64,000 nucleotides of DNA from JBOCEF01 sp050586345 (GTDB lineage: Bacteria > Pseudomonadota > Alphaproteobacteria > Rhodobacterales > Rhodobacteraceae). This document shows positions 26,694-35,753 of the stretch, piece after piece (position 1 is the stretch's first letter; the number at the start of each line of letters is the position of its first letter). Position numbers and translations under genes: made by a program. The notes beneath the pieces are model-generated. The model was not told the origin of the DNA and ran no database searches. It saw only the letters and a list, made by a program, of their open reading frames with translations. The stretch is taken from assembly GCF_050586345.1 (NCBI RefSeq), contig NZ_JBOCEF010000022.1, forward strand, positions 8,702 to 72,701, given 5' to 3'.

Positions 26694-27974
26694 ATGACCA
26701 CGATGGACGATCTGTCCGGGGCGCAGCGCGCCTCGGTGAAACGCTGGCAATGGGGGATGCTCGCCCTCGGCCTGACATGCGAGCTGTTCCTCGCCGCCGA
26801 CTGGTACGGCGTCGCCGCAGCCCTGCCGTTCCTGGCCCCCGAGCTGGGCCTGTCGGAGGCGCAGGCGGGCCTCGCGCAGGGGATCTTCGCGCTGACCTAC
26901 GGCCTCGGGATGCTGGTCTGGTCGGCGCTGTCGCGGGACTGGAGCGCGAAGAAGATGCTGATCGTGGGCCTGTTCGGGGTCGGCGTCGGCATGGTCCTCC
27001 AGGTCTTCGTGCAGAACTTCACGCAGCTGCTGGTCCTGCGGCTGGTCATCGGCTTCTTCGACGCGGGCGTGTTCATCGGGGTGATGAAGCTGCTGCTGGC
27101 CTGGTTCCCGCCGGCGCGGCGCGGGCTGATCGTGGGGCTGATCCTGGCGGCCTGTTCGCTGGCGATCACGCTCGATTTCAGCCTCGGGATCCCGCTGACC
27201 ATCGCCTATGGCTGGCGCGTGTTCTTCGCGGCCCTCGCCGTCGGCACGCTGGTCGCCGGCGCGCTGGTGGTGGCCTTCGCCCGTCCCGGCCCCGCCGCGC
27301 TGGGGATCGAAGGCTTCCGCTGGAAGGGCGAGACGGCGGAGACGGGCGAGGTGTCGCTCGCGGCCATCTTCCGCACCCGCTGGGTCTATGTCGGCGGCTT
27401 CGCCATCGCCGCCTGCACCTTCGCCATCGCGGGGACGGCGACCTGGGTGGTGCCGGCCTTCATCACGCTGCAGGGGATGCCCGAAAGCTCGGCCGCGCTG
27501 ATCGGCACGCTGATGGGCCTCAGCCAGGTGGTCTTCCTGGTGATCGGCGGGCGCATGGCCGATGCGGGCGACAAGCTGCGGCTGATCCGGGTGTCCACCG
27601 TCATCGCCGTGGGCGTCGCGCTGATGTTCTGGGTGGCGACGGTCGAGCCGCTGCCCTTCGCCATGCTGGTGCTGATGGCGGCGCTGTCGGGGGCGGCGGT
27701 GCTCTGCGGCGGGGCGATCTTCGCGCTGATGTCCGAGGCGTACCCGGCGAAGCTCGGCCCCGCGGCGATCGGCATGGCCGAGGTGTTCGGGATCCTCTCG
27801 AGCTTCCTCGCCCCGACCATGATGGGGATCATCATCGGCGGGTCCGGGGGCTTTTCGGCCGCGTTCCTGGCCTTCGCGGGGGTCGAGGCGCTGTTCCTCG
27901 TCGCCCTGTGCGCGCTGACGCTGCGCCGGGTCTCTCCGGCGGCGGAAGGAGAGCCGGAGGCCGCGGCGGCCTGA
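26694..27974 (+). CDS. MFS transporter
   Basis: A 426-residue protein with twelve predicted helices. The conserved loop 2-3 motif is degenerate (WSALSRDWSAKKML). AGGAAG precedes the ATG at 26694; an earlier ATG five bases upstream meets a stop at once. It is probably the uptake or efflux carrier for the substrate of the monooxygenase-hydrolase set that precedes it. It resembles aromatic-acid and anion symporters in layout. A perfect terminator follows. Confidence 0.87.
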   Translation: MTTMDDLSGAQRASVKRWQWGMLALGLTCELFLAADWYGVAAALPFLAPELGLSEAQAGLAQGIFALTYGLGMLVWSALSRDWSAKKMLIVGLFGVGVGMVLQVFVQNFTQLLVLRLVIGFFDAGVFIGVMKLLLAWFPPARRGLIVGLILAACSLAITLDFSLGIPLTIAYGWRVFFAALAVGTLVAGALVVAFARPGPAALGIEGFRWKGETAETGEVSLAAIFRTRWVYVGGFAIAACTFAIAGTATWVVPAFITLQGMPESSAALIGTLMGLSQVVFLVIGGRMADAGDKLRLIRVSTVIAVGVALMFWVATVEPLPFAMLVLMAALSGAAVLCGGAIFALMSEAYPAKLGPAAIGMAEVFGILSSFLAPTMMGIIIGGSGGFSAAFLAFAGVEALFLVALCALTLRRVSPAAEGEPEAAAA

Positions 27975-28003
27975 CGCCGCCTGCCCCGCTGCAAGACCCC
28001 GGG

Positions 28004-28033
28004 CGCCGGGCGGAGCGATCCGCCCGGCGTCTT
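28004..28033 (+). terminator. Rho-independent terminator after the MFS gene
   Basis: A perfect 11-bp stem (28004-28014 with 28019-28029), GCGA tetraloop and short T-rich tail (TCTTT) lie 30 nt after the MFS stop codon. It ends the 23.3-28.0 kb operon. Confidence 0.85.
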
Positions 28034-28135
28034 TGCGCGGGGGGGGAAAGGGGGGGAGGGACGCCCGAAAGAGATGGGACGCCCGAAAGGGAGCGGACGC
28101 CCCGCCCGCCTGCGCCCCCTGCCCGCCCGCCCATG

Positions 28136-28167
28136 CAAAAAGGGCCGCCCCGGGGGGGGCGGCCCTT
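28136..28167 (-). terminator. Rho-independent terminator after the arylformamidase-like gene
   Basis: A 12-bp stem (28140-28151 with 28156-28167) and GGGG loop are followed on the minus strand by TTTTTGC. It lies 24 nt beyond the stop codon at 28191 and ends the ligase operon. Confidence 0.85.
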
Positions 28168-28190
28168 GCGTCTTGCCTGCGCGGCGCCGC

Positions 28191-29021
28191 TCAGGCGGCG
28201 CAGAGGGTCCGGGTCAGCGGGTGATCCGCCTCGGCCAGCCCGTCCACCACGTTGAAATGGTGGCGCATCGGTTCTTCCACCGCCTCGGTCGCGGCGCCGA
28301 GCCCGCGCCAGATATTCGCCAGCAGCGCGTTCTGGCGCAGGAATTCCGAGGTCTCCATCGCCCCAGCCCAGCAGGTCAGGCGCAGCCCCGGGCGCGGGGT
28401 CAGCAGCGCCGGGCTCTCGGCCGCCGCCTCCTCCGCCGTCAGCTTCAGCACCTCGTTGCGCCAGTAGCCGAGCATCGGCCGCAGGTCATGCAGGCCGGAG
28501 ATCGACACGACGCGGGCGATCCGCGCCGCCACGTCCTCGGCCAGCGGGCCGCCCGCGACGACCATGCGCGACGCCAGGTGCCCGCCCGCGGAATGGCCCG
28601 AGAGATGGATCGGCCCCGGAACCTCCGCCGCCGCATGGGTCACGGCGGCGGCGATCTGGAGCGTCATCTCCGACACCCGCGCCTCGGGCGCCAGGGTGTA
28701 GGTGGGGATGGCGACGGCGAAGCCATGGGCCAGCGGCCCGGCGGAGAGGTGGGACCAGAAGCTCTCATCCAGCCCCATCCAGAACCCGCCATGGATGAAG
28801 ACGCAAAGGCCCTTCGGCGTCCCCTCGGGCAGGAACAGGTCGTACCGGGCGCGCTCGGCCTCGGCGTATTTCACCCCCAGCCGGGCCCGCCCGGCGGCGA
28901 AGAGCGCGCTGCGCGCCGCGGCGGCGGGGTCCACCCACACGCCCGGCCAGTCGCCGCCATTGGGGATCGCGGGCGCGTTGTCATAGACGGCGTCCCAGTC
29001 GGTGATCGCGGGCCACATCAT
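28191..29021 (-). CDS. Alpha/beta hydrolase, arylformamidase/esterase-like
   Basis: A 276-residue hydrolase with HGGFW (oxyanion, near 77-81) and GHSAGG (nucleophile, near 142-147). This pattern is typical of kynurenine formamidase-like and HSL-type esterases; the acid and base lie in the C-terminal part (His near 265). Its ATG overlaps the ligase stop by one base, so the two are co-translated. N-formylkynurenine hydrolysis would fit a kynurenine-anthranilate route leading into the neighbouring CoA ligase. A general aryl-ester or CoA-ester hydrolase is also possible. Confidence 0.78.
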   Translation of the reverse strand: MMWPAITDWDAVYDNAPAIPNGGDWPGVWVDPAAAARSALFAAGRARLGVKYAEAERARYDLFLPEGTPKGLCVFIHGGFWMGLDESFWSHLSAGPLAHGFAVAIPTYTLAPEARVSEMTLQIAAAVTHAAAEVPGPIHLSGHSAGGHLASRMVVAGGPLAEDVAARIARVVSISGLHDLRPMLGYWRNEVLKLTAEEAAAESPALLTPRPGLRLTCWAGAMETSEFLRQNALLANIWRGLGAATEAVEEPMRHHFNVVDGLAEADHPLTRTLCAA

Positions 29022-30649
29022 CAGGCGAGCGCCTTTTCGGTCTTGAGGCGGAAGCGCTGGATCTTGCCGCTCTCGGTCTTCGGCAGCGCCTTGGTGAAAA
29101 TCACCGAGCGCGGGTACTTGTAGGGGGCGATCGTCGCCTTCACGAAGTCCTGGAGCGCCTTGGCGGTCTCCTCGGTCGCGGGCACGCCGTCCTTCAGCAC
29201 GACATGGGCCTGGACGATGATCCCGCGGGCCTCGTCCTCGGCGCCGATCACGCCGCATTCGAGCACGTCCGGGTGCGCCAGCAGCGCCGATTCCACCTCC
29301 GGCCCCGCGATGTTGTAGCCCGAGGACACGATCATGTCGTCCGAGCGCGCGGCGAAGCGGAAATAGCCGTCCTCGTCCTGCACGAAGGTGTCGCCGGGCA
29401 GGTTCCAGCCGTCCTTGACGAATTTCGCCTGCCGGTCGTCCGCCAGGTAACGGCAGCCCACCGGGCCGCGCACGGCGAGGTGGCCCGGCGTGCCGCGCGG
29501 CACCTCGTTCATCTCGTCATCGACGATCTTCGCCTCGTAACCCGTCAGCGGCTTGCCGGTCACCCCGGGGCGCGCATCGCCGAAACGGTTGGAGATGTAG
29601 ATGTGCAGCATCTCGGTCCCGCCGATCCCGTCCAGGATCGGGCGCCCGGTCTGCTTCACCCAGGCCTCGAACACCGGCGCGGGCAGCGTCTCGCCCGCCG
29701 ACACGGCGCAGCGCAGCGAGGAGAGGTCATGCCCCTCCTCCATCGCCAGCAGCATGGCGCGGTAGGCGGTCGGGGCGGTGAAGCAGATGGTGGCCTTGTG
29801 ATCCTCGATGATGCGGATCAGCTCGGCCGGCGGGGCCTTCTCCAGCAGCACCGCCGAGGCGCCGAAGCGCAGCGGGAAGATGGCGAGGCCGCCGAGCCCG
29901 AAGGTGAAGGCCAGGGGGGGCGAGCCGACGAAGATGTCCGAGGGAGCGACGTCCAGCACTTCCTTGGCGTAGCCGTCGGCGATGGTCAGCAGGTCGCGGT
30001 GGAAATGCATCGTCGCCTTGGGCACGCCGGTGGAGCCGGAGGTGAACCCGAGCAGCGCCACGTCGTCCCGCCCGGTCTCGACCCAGAAGGGCCCGGCGGG
30101 CTTGGCGGCGGCGGCCTGGTCCAGCTCCTCCTTCAGCGTCGCGGTGCCGTCGAAGGCGACGATGCGCTTCAGGGACGGGCACAGCGAGAGGCACGGCTCA
30201 AGCTCATCCAGCATCCGCGCGTCGCAGAGCGCGAGGCGCACCTCGGCCTTCTCGATGTGCTGGCGCAGCTCCTTGGTCCTGAGCAGCGGCATGGTGTTGA
30301 CCACAACCGCCCCCGCCTTGGTGGCGCCGAGCCAGCAGGCCACCAGCGCCGGGGTGTTGGCCGAGCGGATCAGGATGCGGTTGCCCGGCTCGATCCCGTA
30401 ATCCTCGACCAGCGTGCGCGCGATGCGCGAGGTCCAGTCGGCAAGCTCGGCATAGCTGCGCGAGCGCCCCTGCCCCACCAGCGCGATGCGGTCCCCGAAG
30501 CCCTTCTCTACCATGCGGTCGGTCAGCTCGACGGCGGCGTTCATCATGTCGGGATAGGGAAAGGCCGAGAGGTTGAAGACCGGCTGCGCCTCGGCGGGGG
30601 GAAGGTTGTCGCGGGCGAAGCTGTCGGTATGGGCGGTGGGGCCGAGCAT
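29021..30649 (-). CDS. Aryl-CoA ligase, 2-aminobenzoate-CoA ligase-like
   Basis: A 542-residue AMP-forming ligase with the ATP loop FTSGSTGVPKA (about 202-212), GGTEMLH adenylate motif near 345 and a catalytic Lys in SGKIQR near the C-terminus. The MLHIYISNRFGD segment and overall length match benzoate- and 2-aminobenzoate-CoA ligases. It should make the aryl-CoA used by the bifunctional flavoprotein at 41524-43803. Benzoate, anthranilate and salicylate ligases are hard to separate by eye; the pairing favours an ortho-substituted substrate. A GCTTCAAGTTTAAA motif lies 62 nt upstream. Confidence 0.85.
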   Translation of the reverse strand: MLGPTAHTDSFARDNLPPAEAQPVFNLSAFPYPDMMNAAVELTDRMVEKGFGDRIALVGQGRSRSYAELADWTSRIARTLVEDYGIEPGNRILIRSANTPALVACWLGATKAGAVVVNTMPLLRTKELRQHIEKAEVRLALCDARMLDELEPCLSLCPSLKRIVAFDGTATLKEELDQAAAAKPAGPFWVETGRDDVALLGFTSGSTGVPKATMHFHRDLLTIADGYAKEVLDVAPSDIFVGSPPLAFTFGLGGLAIFPLRFGASAVLLEKAPPAELIRIIEDHKATICFTAPTAYRAMLLAMEEGHDLSSLRCAVSAGETLPAPVFEAWVKQTGRPILDGIGGTEMLHIYISNRFGDARPGVTGKPLTGYEAKIVDDEMNEVPRGTPGHLAVRGPVGCRYLADDRQAKFVKDGWNLPGDTFVQDEDGYFRFAARSDDMIVSSGYNIAGPEVESALLAHPDVLECGVIGAEDEARGIIVQAHVVLKDGVPATEETAKALQDFVKATIAPYKYPRSVIFTKALPKTESGKIQRFRLKTEKALA

Positions 30650-30710
30650 GGGGGATCTCCTGCGAGGCGAAAAGGGAGGGTTGGCCTGATTGAACGCCGC
30701 GAATCTTAAT

Positions 30711-30724
30711 GCTTCAAGTTTAAA
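30711..30724 (+). promoter_or_regulatory. Candidate operator GCTTCAAGTTTAAA before the ligase operon
   Basis: An exact match to GCTTYAAGYYTAAA, shared with sites at 41336 and 41430 and with a near match at 34325. It is AT-rich, 62 nt upstream of the ligase start, in the 239-nt gap between livF and the ligase. It is probably bound by the MarR or AraC regulator of the cluster. Confidence 0.55.
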
Positions 30725-30888
30725 GTTATTCGGCGGTCAGATTTTCTTGGCAGGCCGGTCTTGCCCCGGTTTCGCACATGAAAACACGGGAATTCGACGC
30801 GCGCAGGGCGCATCGGCATTTGAAGATTGAACTGTTTCGCGCCGCGCGGGCCGGGTGGAGGGGGGGCGCCCGCGCGGCGCGCGAGGCG

Positions 30889-31587
30889 TCAGACCTTGAG
30901 GAAGCGGTCCTTCACCTCGGGGGTGGAGAGCAGCTCGTCGCTGCTCCCCTCCCACACCACCTGGCCCTTCTCGACCACCACGTGGCGGTCGGCGAAACGG
31001 GCCAGCGCGTCGACATTCTTGTCGATCACCAGGATCGCCTCGCCCTCGGCCTTCAGCCGCTTGAGGCAGTCCCAGATCTGGTCGCGGATCAGCGGCGCCA
31101 GCCCCTCGGTCGCCTCGTCGAGGACGATCAGCTCGGGGTTGGTCATCAGCGCCCGGCCGATGGCGAGCATCTGCTGCTCGCCGCCCGAAAGCTGGTCGCC
31201 CATGTTGCGCCGACGCTCCTTGAGGCGCGGGAACAGGTCGTAGATCGCCTCCAGCGTCCACTTGCCCTTGCGCGCGCTGGCGCGGGCGGTGGCCACCAGG
31301 TTCTCCTCGACCGTCAGGTTCGGGAAGATGATCCGCCCCTCGGGCACCAGCCCGAGACCCGCGCGCGCCACCAGGTGCGGGGCGGCGCCGGTCAGGTCGC
31401 GGCCATCCACGCTGACCTTGCCCTTCGTGGGCCGCACCAGCCCGAAGGCCGAGGACACGGTGGTCGTCTTGCCCATGCCGTTGCGGCCGAGCATGGCGAC
31501 CACCTCGCCCCGGTCGATGGACAGATTCATGCCGAACAGAACCCGGCTGTCGCCATAGGCGGCGTGAAGATCCTCGATCACCAGCAT
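30889..31587 (-). CDS. livF: Branched-chain-type ABC transporter ATPase (LivF)
   Basis: A 232-residue ATPase with Walker A GRNGMGKT (34-41), signature LSGGEQQ near 130, Walker B LIVLDEA near 150 and a switch-region Asp-Lys (VIDKN) where most members have SH or EQN. It is the last gene of a four-gene transporter operon and starts one base inside the livG stop. The HAAT family carries hydrophobic amino acids and also aromatic acids. Placed in an aryl-CoA gene cluster it more likely imports an aromatic acid or amino-aromatic. Confidence 0.9.
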   Translation of the reverse strand: MLVIEDLHAAYGDSRVLFGMNLSIDRGEVVAMLGRNGMGKTTTVSSAFGLVRPTKGKVSVDGRDLTGAAPHLVARAGLGLVPEGRIIFPNLTVEENLVATARASARKGKWTLEAIYDLFPRLKERRRNMGDQLSGGEQQMLAIGRALMTNPELIVLDEATEGLAPLIRDQIWDCLKRLKAEGEAILVIDKNVDALARFADRHVVVEKGQVVWEGSSDELLSTPEVKDRFLKV

Positions 31588-32342
31588 CAGGCGGCTCCTT
31601 CTTCTTCGCCCAGATAGGCGGCGCGGACCTTGGGGTCGGTGCGGATATGCTCGGGGCTGCCCTCGGCGGCGACGCGGCCATAGACCAGCACGGAAATCCG
31701 GTCGGCGAGGGCGAAGACCGCGTCCATGTCATGCTCGATCAGCAGCATGGTCACGCGCCCCTTCAGGCGCTGCATCACCTCGACCAGGATCTCGGATTCC
31801 TGCGGGCCGGTCCCGGCCAGCGGCTCGTCCAGCAGCAGCATCCGCGGGCGGGTGGCCAGCGCGATGGCGATCTCGAGCTGGCGCTTCTCCCCGTGGCTCA
31901 CCGAGCCGGCGAGGCGGTGGGGCGCGGCGGAGAGGCCCACTTCCGCCAGGCAGCGCATGGCCTCGTCGTTCAGCGCGGCCTCCGCGGCGGCGGCGCGCAG
32001 GAAGCGGAAGGAGGACCCGTCCCGCGCCTGCGCCGCCACGGCGACGTTTTCCAGCAGCGACAGGCTCGGCAGGATGCTGGTGATCTGGAAGCTGCGCGCC
32101 AGCCCCCGCCGCACCCGCTGGGGCATCGACAGGTGGGTGACGTCCTTGCCGTCATAGACCACGTGGCCGCTGTCGGGGCGAAGCTGCCCCGAAAGCTGGC
32201 TGATCAGCGTCGTCTTGCCCGCGCCGTTGGGGCCGATCAGGGCGTGCAGCATCCCCTCCTCGACCTGCAGGTCCACGCTGTCGGTGACCTTCAGCGCGCC
32301 ATAGGACTTGCGCAGGTCGCTCACGTTCAGAAGGACGGTCAT
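31587..32342 (-). CDS. livG: Branched-chain-type ABC transporter ATPase (LivG)
   Basis: A 251-residue ATPase with Walker A GPNGAGKT (37-44), the LivG-type signature VSHGEKR near 150, Walker B MLLLDEP near 172 and switch His (EHDMD) near 205. The C-terminal extension HIRTDPKVRAAYLG is typical of LivG. It overlaps livM by 4 nt (ATGA). Together with LivF it powers the LivH-LivM channel. Confidence 0.92.
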   Translation of the reverse strand: MTVLLNVSDLRKSYGALKVTDSVDLQVEEGMLHALIGPNGAGKTTLISQLSGQLRPDSGHVVYDGKDVTHLSMPQRVRRGLARSFQITSILPSLSLLENVAVAAQARDGSSFRFLRAAAAEAALNDEAMRCLAEVGLSAAPHRLAGSVSHGEKRQLEIAIALATRPRMLLLDEPLAGTGPQESEILVEVMQRLKGRVTMLLIEHDMDAVFALADRISVLVYGRVAAEGSPEHIRTDPKVRAAYLGEEEGAA

Positions 32343-33331
32343 TTGCGCGCTCCCAGCCCGAGTTTGTCCGCCAGCGCCGACAGGCCGCCGGGGGAATAGA
32401 GGACGACCATCAGCAGCAGGAAGCCGAAGATCAGCCGCCAGTGGTCCCAGGCGCGGGCGAGACCCTCTTCCAGGCCGATGGTCATCAGCGCCCCGACCAG
32501 CGCCCCGGTCAGCGTGCCGATCCCGCCGAGGATCAGCATGACGATGAGCTCGCCCGAGCGGTGCCAGGTCATGAAATCGGGGGACACGTACTCGGTCGAA
32601 TTGGCCAGCAGCACGCCGGCGACCGAGCAGATGCAGCCCGAGATCACGTAGGCCGCCAGCTGGTAGGGGAAGGGCGTGAAGCCGATCGCCTGCATGCGGG
32701 TCTCGTTCTCGCGCGCGCCGACCAGCACCCGCCCGAAGCGCGACCGGGTGATGGCGTGCAGCAGCGCGAAGCACAGCGCCAGCAGCGCGAGCACGAGGTA
32801 GAAGAGCGAGAGGTCGTCCCCGAGCCAGTCCTGCCCGAACACGGTCGAGCGGGCGGCCAGCGCCGTGCCGTCATCCCCGCCCCAGGCGGACAGGGACACG
32901 AAGAAGAAATACGCCATCTGCCCGAAGGCCAGCGTGATCATGATGAAATAGATCCCGCGGGTGCGCAGCGAGATCGCGCCGGTGATGGCGGCGAACACCG
33001 CCGAGGCGCCGATCCCCGCCGCCATCTGCAGCCAGATCTCGTCGATCCCGTTCCGGGACAACCCCACCACCGCATAGGCGCCGATGCCGAGGTAAGCCGC
33101 GTGGCCGAAGGAGACCAGCGCGCCATAGCCCAGGATCAGGTCCAGCGACAGCGCCGCGATGGCATAGACCATCATCCGCGTGGCGATGGAGGTCAGGTAG
33201 GGCTCGCCCATCGCCGCGAAGACGGGCGGCAGCGCCGCGAGCACGGCGAAGATCGCCGCCGCCGCCTTCAGCCGCGGCGCAAGCCGCGCGCCGGGAAGGG
33301 CGGGGAGGGAAGTGGAGGTCATGTCGCTCAT
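32339..33331 (-). CDS. livM: Branched-chain-type ABC transporter permease (LivM)
   Basis: A 330-residue permease with about ten helices and the LivM segment LILGYGALVSFGHAAYLGIGAY near 65-86. It starts at the ATG at 33331, 3 nt after the livH stop; a second ATG three codons later is possible. It forms the channel with LivH. Confidence 0.91.
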   Translation of the reverse strand: MSDMTSTSLPALPGARLAPRLKAAAAIFAVLAALPPVFAAMGEPYLTSIATRMMVYAIAALSLDLILGYGALVSFGHAAYLGIGAYAVVGLSRNGIDEIWLQMAAGIGASAVFAAITGAISLRTRGIYFIMITLAFGQMAYFFFVSLSAWGGDDGTALAARSTVFGQDWLGDDLSLFYLVLALLALCFALLHAITRSRFGRVLVGARENETRMQAIGFTPFPYQLAAYVISGCICSVAGVLLANSTEYVSPDFMTWHRSGELIVMLILGGIGTLTGALVGALMTIGLEEGLARAWDHWRLIFGFLLLMVVLYSPGGLSALADKLGLGARK

Positions 33332-33334
33332 GTC

Positions 33335-34252
33335 TCAGGCCCTCCGGCCGAACAGGCCCGAGGGGCGCCAGCACAGCACCGCGGCCATCAGGATGTAGAT
33401 CAGCATGGGCGCCAGCGTCCGGCCCGCCGAGGCGGCCGCGCCGGGGTCCATGATCTCGCGCAGAAGGATCGGGCCGAAGATGCGGCCCACGGTGTCGATG
33501 ATCCCGACCAGGATCGCGGCCACGAAGGCGCCCTTGATCGACCCCACGCCGCCGATGACGATCACCACGAAGGTCAGGATCAGGATGGAATCGCCCATCC
33601 CCGGCCCCACCGACAGCACCGGCGACACGATGGCCCCGGCGAAGCCCGCCAGCATCGCGCCGAAGGCGAAGACGATCATGAACAGCTTCGAGATGTCGAC
33701 GCCGAGCGCCGAGACCATGGCCCGGCGCGAGGCCCCGGCGCGCAGCAGCATCCCGATCCGGGTGCGCGCGATCACCAGCCACAGCCCGATCGCCACCGAG
33801 ACCCCGGCGGCGATGATCGCGAGGCGGTAGACCGGGAAGCGCATCGGCCCCACCAGCGGGATCGAGGCCGAGAGCGCGTCGGGCATGTCCACGTTCAGCG
33901 GCGCCGCCCCCCAGATCATCCGCACGGCTTCCGTGATCATCATCATCAGCGCCATGGTCGCCAGCACCTGGTCCAGATGCGGCCGGTCATAGAGCTTGCG
34001 GAACACGAGGAACTCGAGCGCCAGCCCGAGGATCAGCACCGCGGGCAGCGTCAGCAGCAGCCCGAGCCAGTAATTGTCGAAGAAGGCCGCGAAGCTCGCC
34101 ATCAGGTAGGCGCCGATCATGTAGAGCACGCCGTGGGCGAGGTTGATGAAGTCCATGATGCCGAAGACCAGCGTCAGGCCCGCGGCGACGAGGAACAGCA
34201 GCACGCCGAACTGCGCGCCGCCGATCGCCTGGAGGAGGAGAAGGTCGGTCAT
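33335..34252 (-). CDS. livH: Branched-chain-type ABC transporter permease (LivH)
   Basis: A 305-residue permease with eight helices and the LivH segment LVFGIMDFINLAHGVLYMIGAY near 28-49. It is the first gene of the livHMGF operon. The binding protein is encoded separately at 37501. The operon start is 73-86 nt downstream of a GGTTCAGGTTTAAA element that matches the cluster motif in 12 of 14 positions. Confidence 0.91.
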   Translation of the reverse strand: MTDLLLLQAIGGAQFGVLLFLVAAGLTLVFGIMDFINLAHGVLYMIGAYLMASFAAFFDNYWLGLLLTLPAVLILGLALEFLVFRKLYDRPHLDQVLATMALMMMITEAVRMIWGAAPLNVDMPDALSASIPLVGPMRFPVYRLAIIAAGVSVAIGLWLVIARTRIGMLLRAGASRRAMVSALGVDISKLFMIVFAFGAMLAGFAGAIVSPVLSVGPGMGDSILILTFVVIVIGGVGSIKGAFVAAILVGIIDTVGRIFGPILLREIMDPGAAASAGRTLAPMLIYILMAAVLCWRPSGLFGRRA

Positions 34253-34324
34253 CGGCGCGGCTCGCGGAGGGGGAGGGAGGGGGTCATGGCGTCTCCGGGA
34301 GGTGGGAGGAGGGGACGGGTTAAT

Positions 34325-34338
34325 GGTTCAGGTTTAAA
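34325..34338 (+). promoter_or_regulatory. Candidate operator before livHMGF
   Basis: GGTTCAGGTTTAAA matches GCTTYAAGYYTAAA at 12 of 14 positions, in an AT-rich island of the 202-nt gap upstream of livH. Position and spacing are like those of the ligase and monooxygenase sites. Confidence 0.45.
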
Positions 34339-34454
34339 ATTTTTATGCAAGGGGTAAATGCGCGGCGGGGGAAATCGCCGGGCGCCGCGGGAGTCGCCGG
34401 GCGGCCCCGGCGCGCGGGGATTCGGGCGGTGCGGGCCGGTGAATATATTCATGC

Positions 34455-35459
34455 TTAAAGCATATAGCCGCAGGAAGACCCGGCCGCGCGGGCGCGCAGC
34501 GTCTCCGACGGGGCCTGGCCGAACTTGCGCCGGTAATCGGCGGCGAACAGGCCCGCGTGGTTGAACCCCCAGTCGAGCGCCAGCGCGGTCAGCCCGTTGG
34601 GCTTGCAGCGCCCCGAGACGATCTCGCGGTGGACCCGCTCGAGCCGCATCTCCTTGAACACCGCCAGCGGCGTGGCCCCGCGGCGGGCGCGGAACAGCCG
34701 GTGCAGGCTGCGCAGGCTCACCCCCGCCGCCGCGGCGATCTCGGCCGGGGTGACGGGCTGGTCGAGATGCGCGCGCATGAACCGCTCGGCCCGGTCCAGC
34801 GGCCCGCCATCGCCCGCCGCCACAACGGACGCGGCAGGCTCGGGCGCCGCCGAATGGTCCAGCGCCCCGCCCACGGCGGCGATCAGCGCCTGCTCCAGCC
34901 CCTCGGCCAGCGCATCGGCGCCGTGATCGAGCGGCTGCGCCTCGATCTCGGCCAGCAGGAAGCGCGACAGCCGCAGCAGCCGCGCGCCCGCGGGACTCTC
35001 CAGCGACACGCGCCGCCGCCCGCCGCGCGCGCGGGCCATGCCGGACCCGCCCAGGGCCTCGAGCTGCTCGGGCGCGAGATCGACGATCAGCATCCTTGTG
35101 GCGGCGTGGAAATCCAGTTCCAGCGGCGCCGAGGCGTCGACCAGCTGCGCCGCCGCCCCGGCCTCGTAGCGCTCGCTCTCCTGCCGCGGGGCATGGCTGT
35201 CGAAGGCGCCGTGGATCGGGATCTGCAGCAGCGACAGCGCCCGGTCGGGTTCGACCGTGATCCGCGCCGCGCCGCCGGTGCGCACGGCGGTCAGGCCGAC
35301 GCCGCCGATTCGGTCGTGCAGCACCTCGGTGCGGTAGCGGGCGCCGCGCCGCTCCTGCGCGCGGCAGGGGCGCAGCAGGCCGGACATGGTCGCCTCGAAA
35401 TCGGCCAGCGAGTCGCTGCGCCGCCACAGCGCGGATCGGTCGTCGGTCACGGTTTGCAC
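34455..35459 (-). CDS. AraC family transcriptional regulator
   Basis: A 334-residue regulator: an N-terminal ligand domain of the AraC_binding_2 type (about 40-200) and a C-terminal double helix-turn-helix (about 235-325; EIAAAAGVSLRSLHRLFRARRG and LALDWGFNHAGLFAADYRRKFG). I place the start at a GTG at 35459 because AAGGAG lies 8 nt before it. An ATG at 35480 lacks a ribosome site and falls in the AT-rich promoter. It diverges from the FAD monooxygenase gene and lies beside the Liv operon, so it probably activates one or both with an aromatic effector. Confidence 0.85.
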   Translation of the reverse strand: MQTVTDDRSALWRRSDSLADFEATMSGLLRPCRAQERRGARYRTEVLHDRIGGVGLTAVRTGGAARITVEPDRALSLLQIPIHGAFDSHAPRQESERYEAGAAAQLVDASAPLELDFHAATRMLIVDLAPEQLEALGGSGMARARGGRRRVSLESPAGARLLRLSRFLLAEIEAQPLDHGADALAEGLEQALIAAVGGALDHSAAPEPAASVVAAGDGGPLDRAERFMRAHLDQPVTPAEIAAAAGVSLRSLHRLFRARRGATPLAVFKEMRLERVHREIVSGRCKPNGLTALALDWGFNHAGLFAADYRRKFGQAPSETLRARAAGSSCGYML

Positions 35460-35478
35460 GGGGGACGCTCCTTGGAAC

Positions 35479-35492
35479 ATTTCATATTTAAA
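35479..35492 (+). promoter_or_regulatory. AT-rich promoter element between araC and the FAD monooxygenase
   Basis: ATTTCATATTTAAA matches the cluster motif at only 10 of 14 positions but lies exactly in the AT-rich promoter patch of araC. It is included as a weak site. Confidence 0.3.
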
Positions 35493-35753
35493 GGGTATCC
35501 GCCCCGCAGAATCGGTCAAGCGCATTGACCATAAAACTGCCATACAAGCACGCCCTGCCCGCAAAACAGGCGGCCCTGCGCCGGTCTGATGCTGCTTTGC
35601 ACAAAAATGGGCGCGGGGGATGCGGATTTTTCGCGCGCTTTGGCGCTGACGCGATTCCGTGGCGCTGAGCCGATGGCGCGGGGGCGCCCCCTCGCGAACT
35701 CTGGGTCCAACGGCCCCGCCAGGGGCGAGACGATCCAACCAAGGAGGCGCCAG

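Noticed and set aside
34451..34463. Perfect palindrome ATGCTTAAAGCAT as an operator
   Set aside because: It overlaps the last codons and stop of araC, so chance plus coding constraint explains it as well. It is not in front of a start codon.
35460..35480. ATG start for the AraC regulator
   Set aside because: No ribosome site before the ATG; AAGGAG precedes the GTG at 35459 at ideal spacing.
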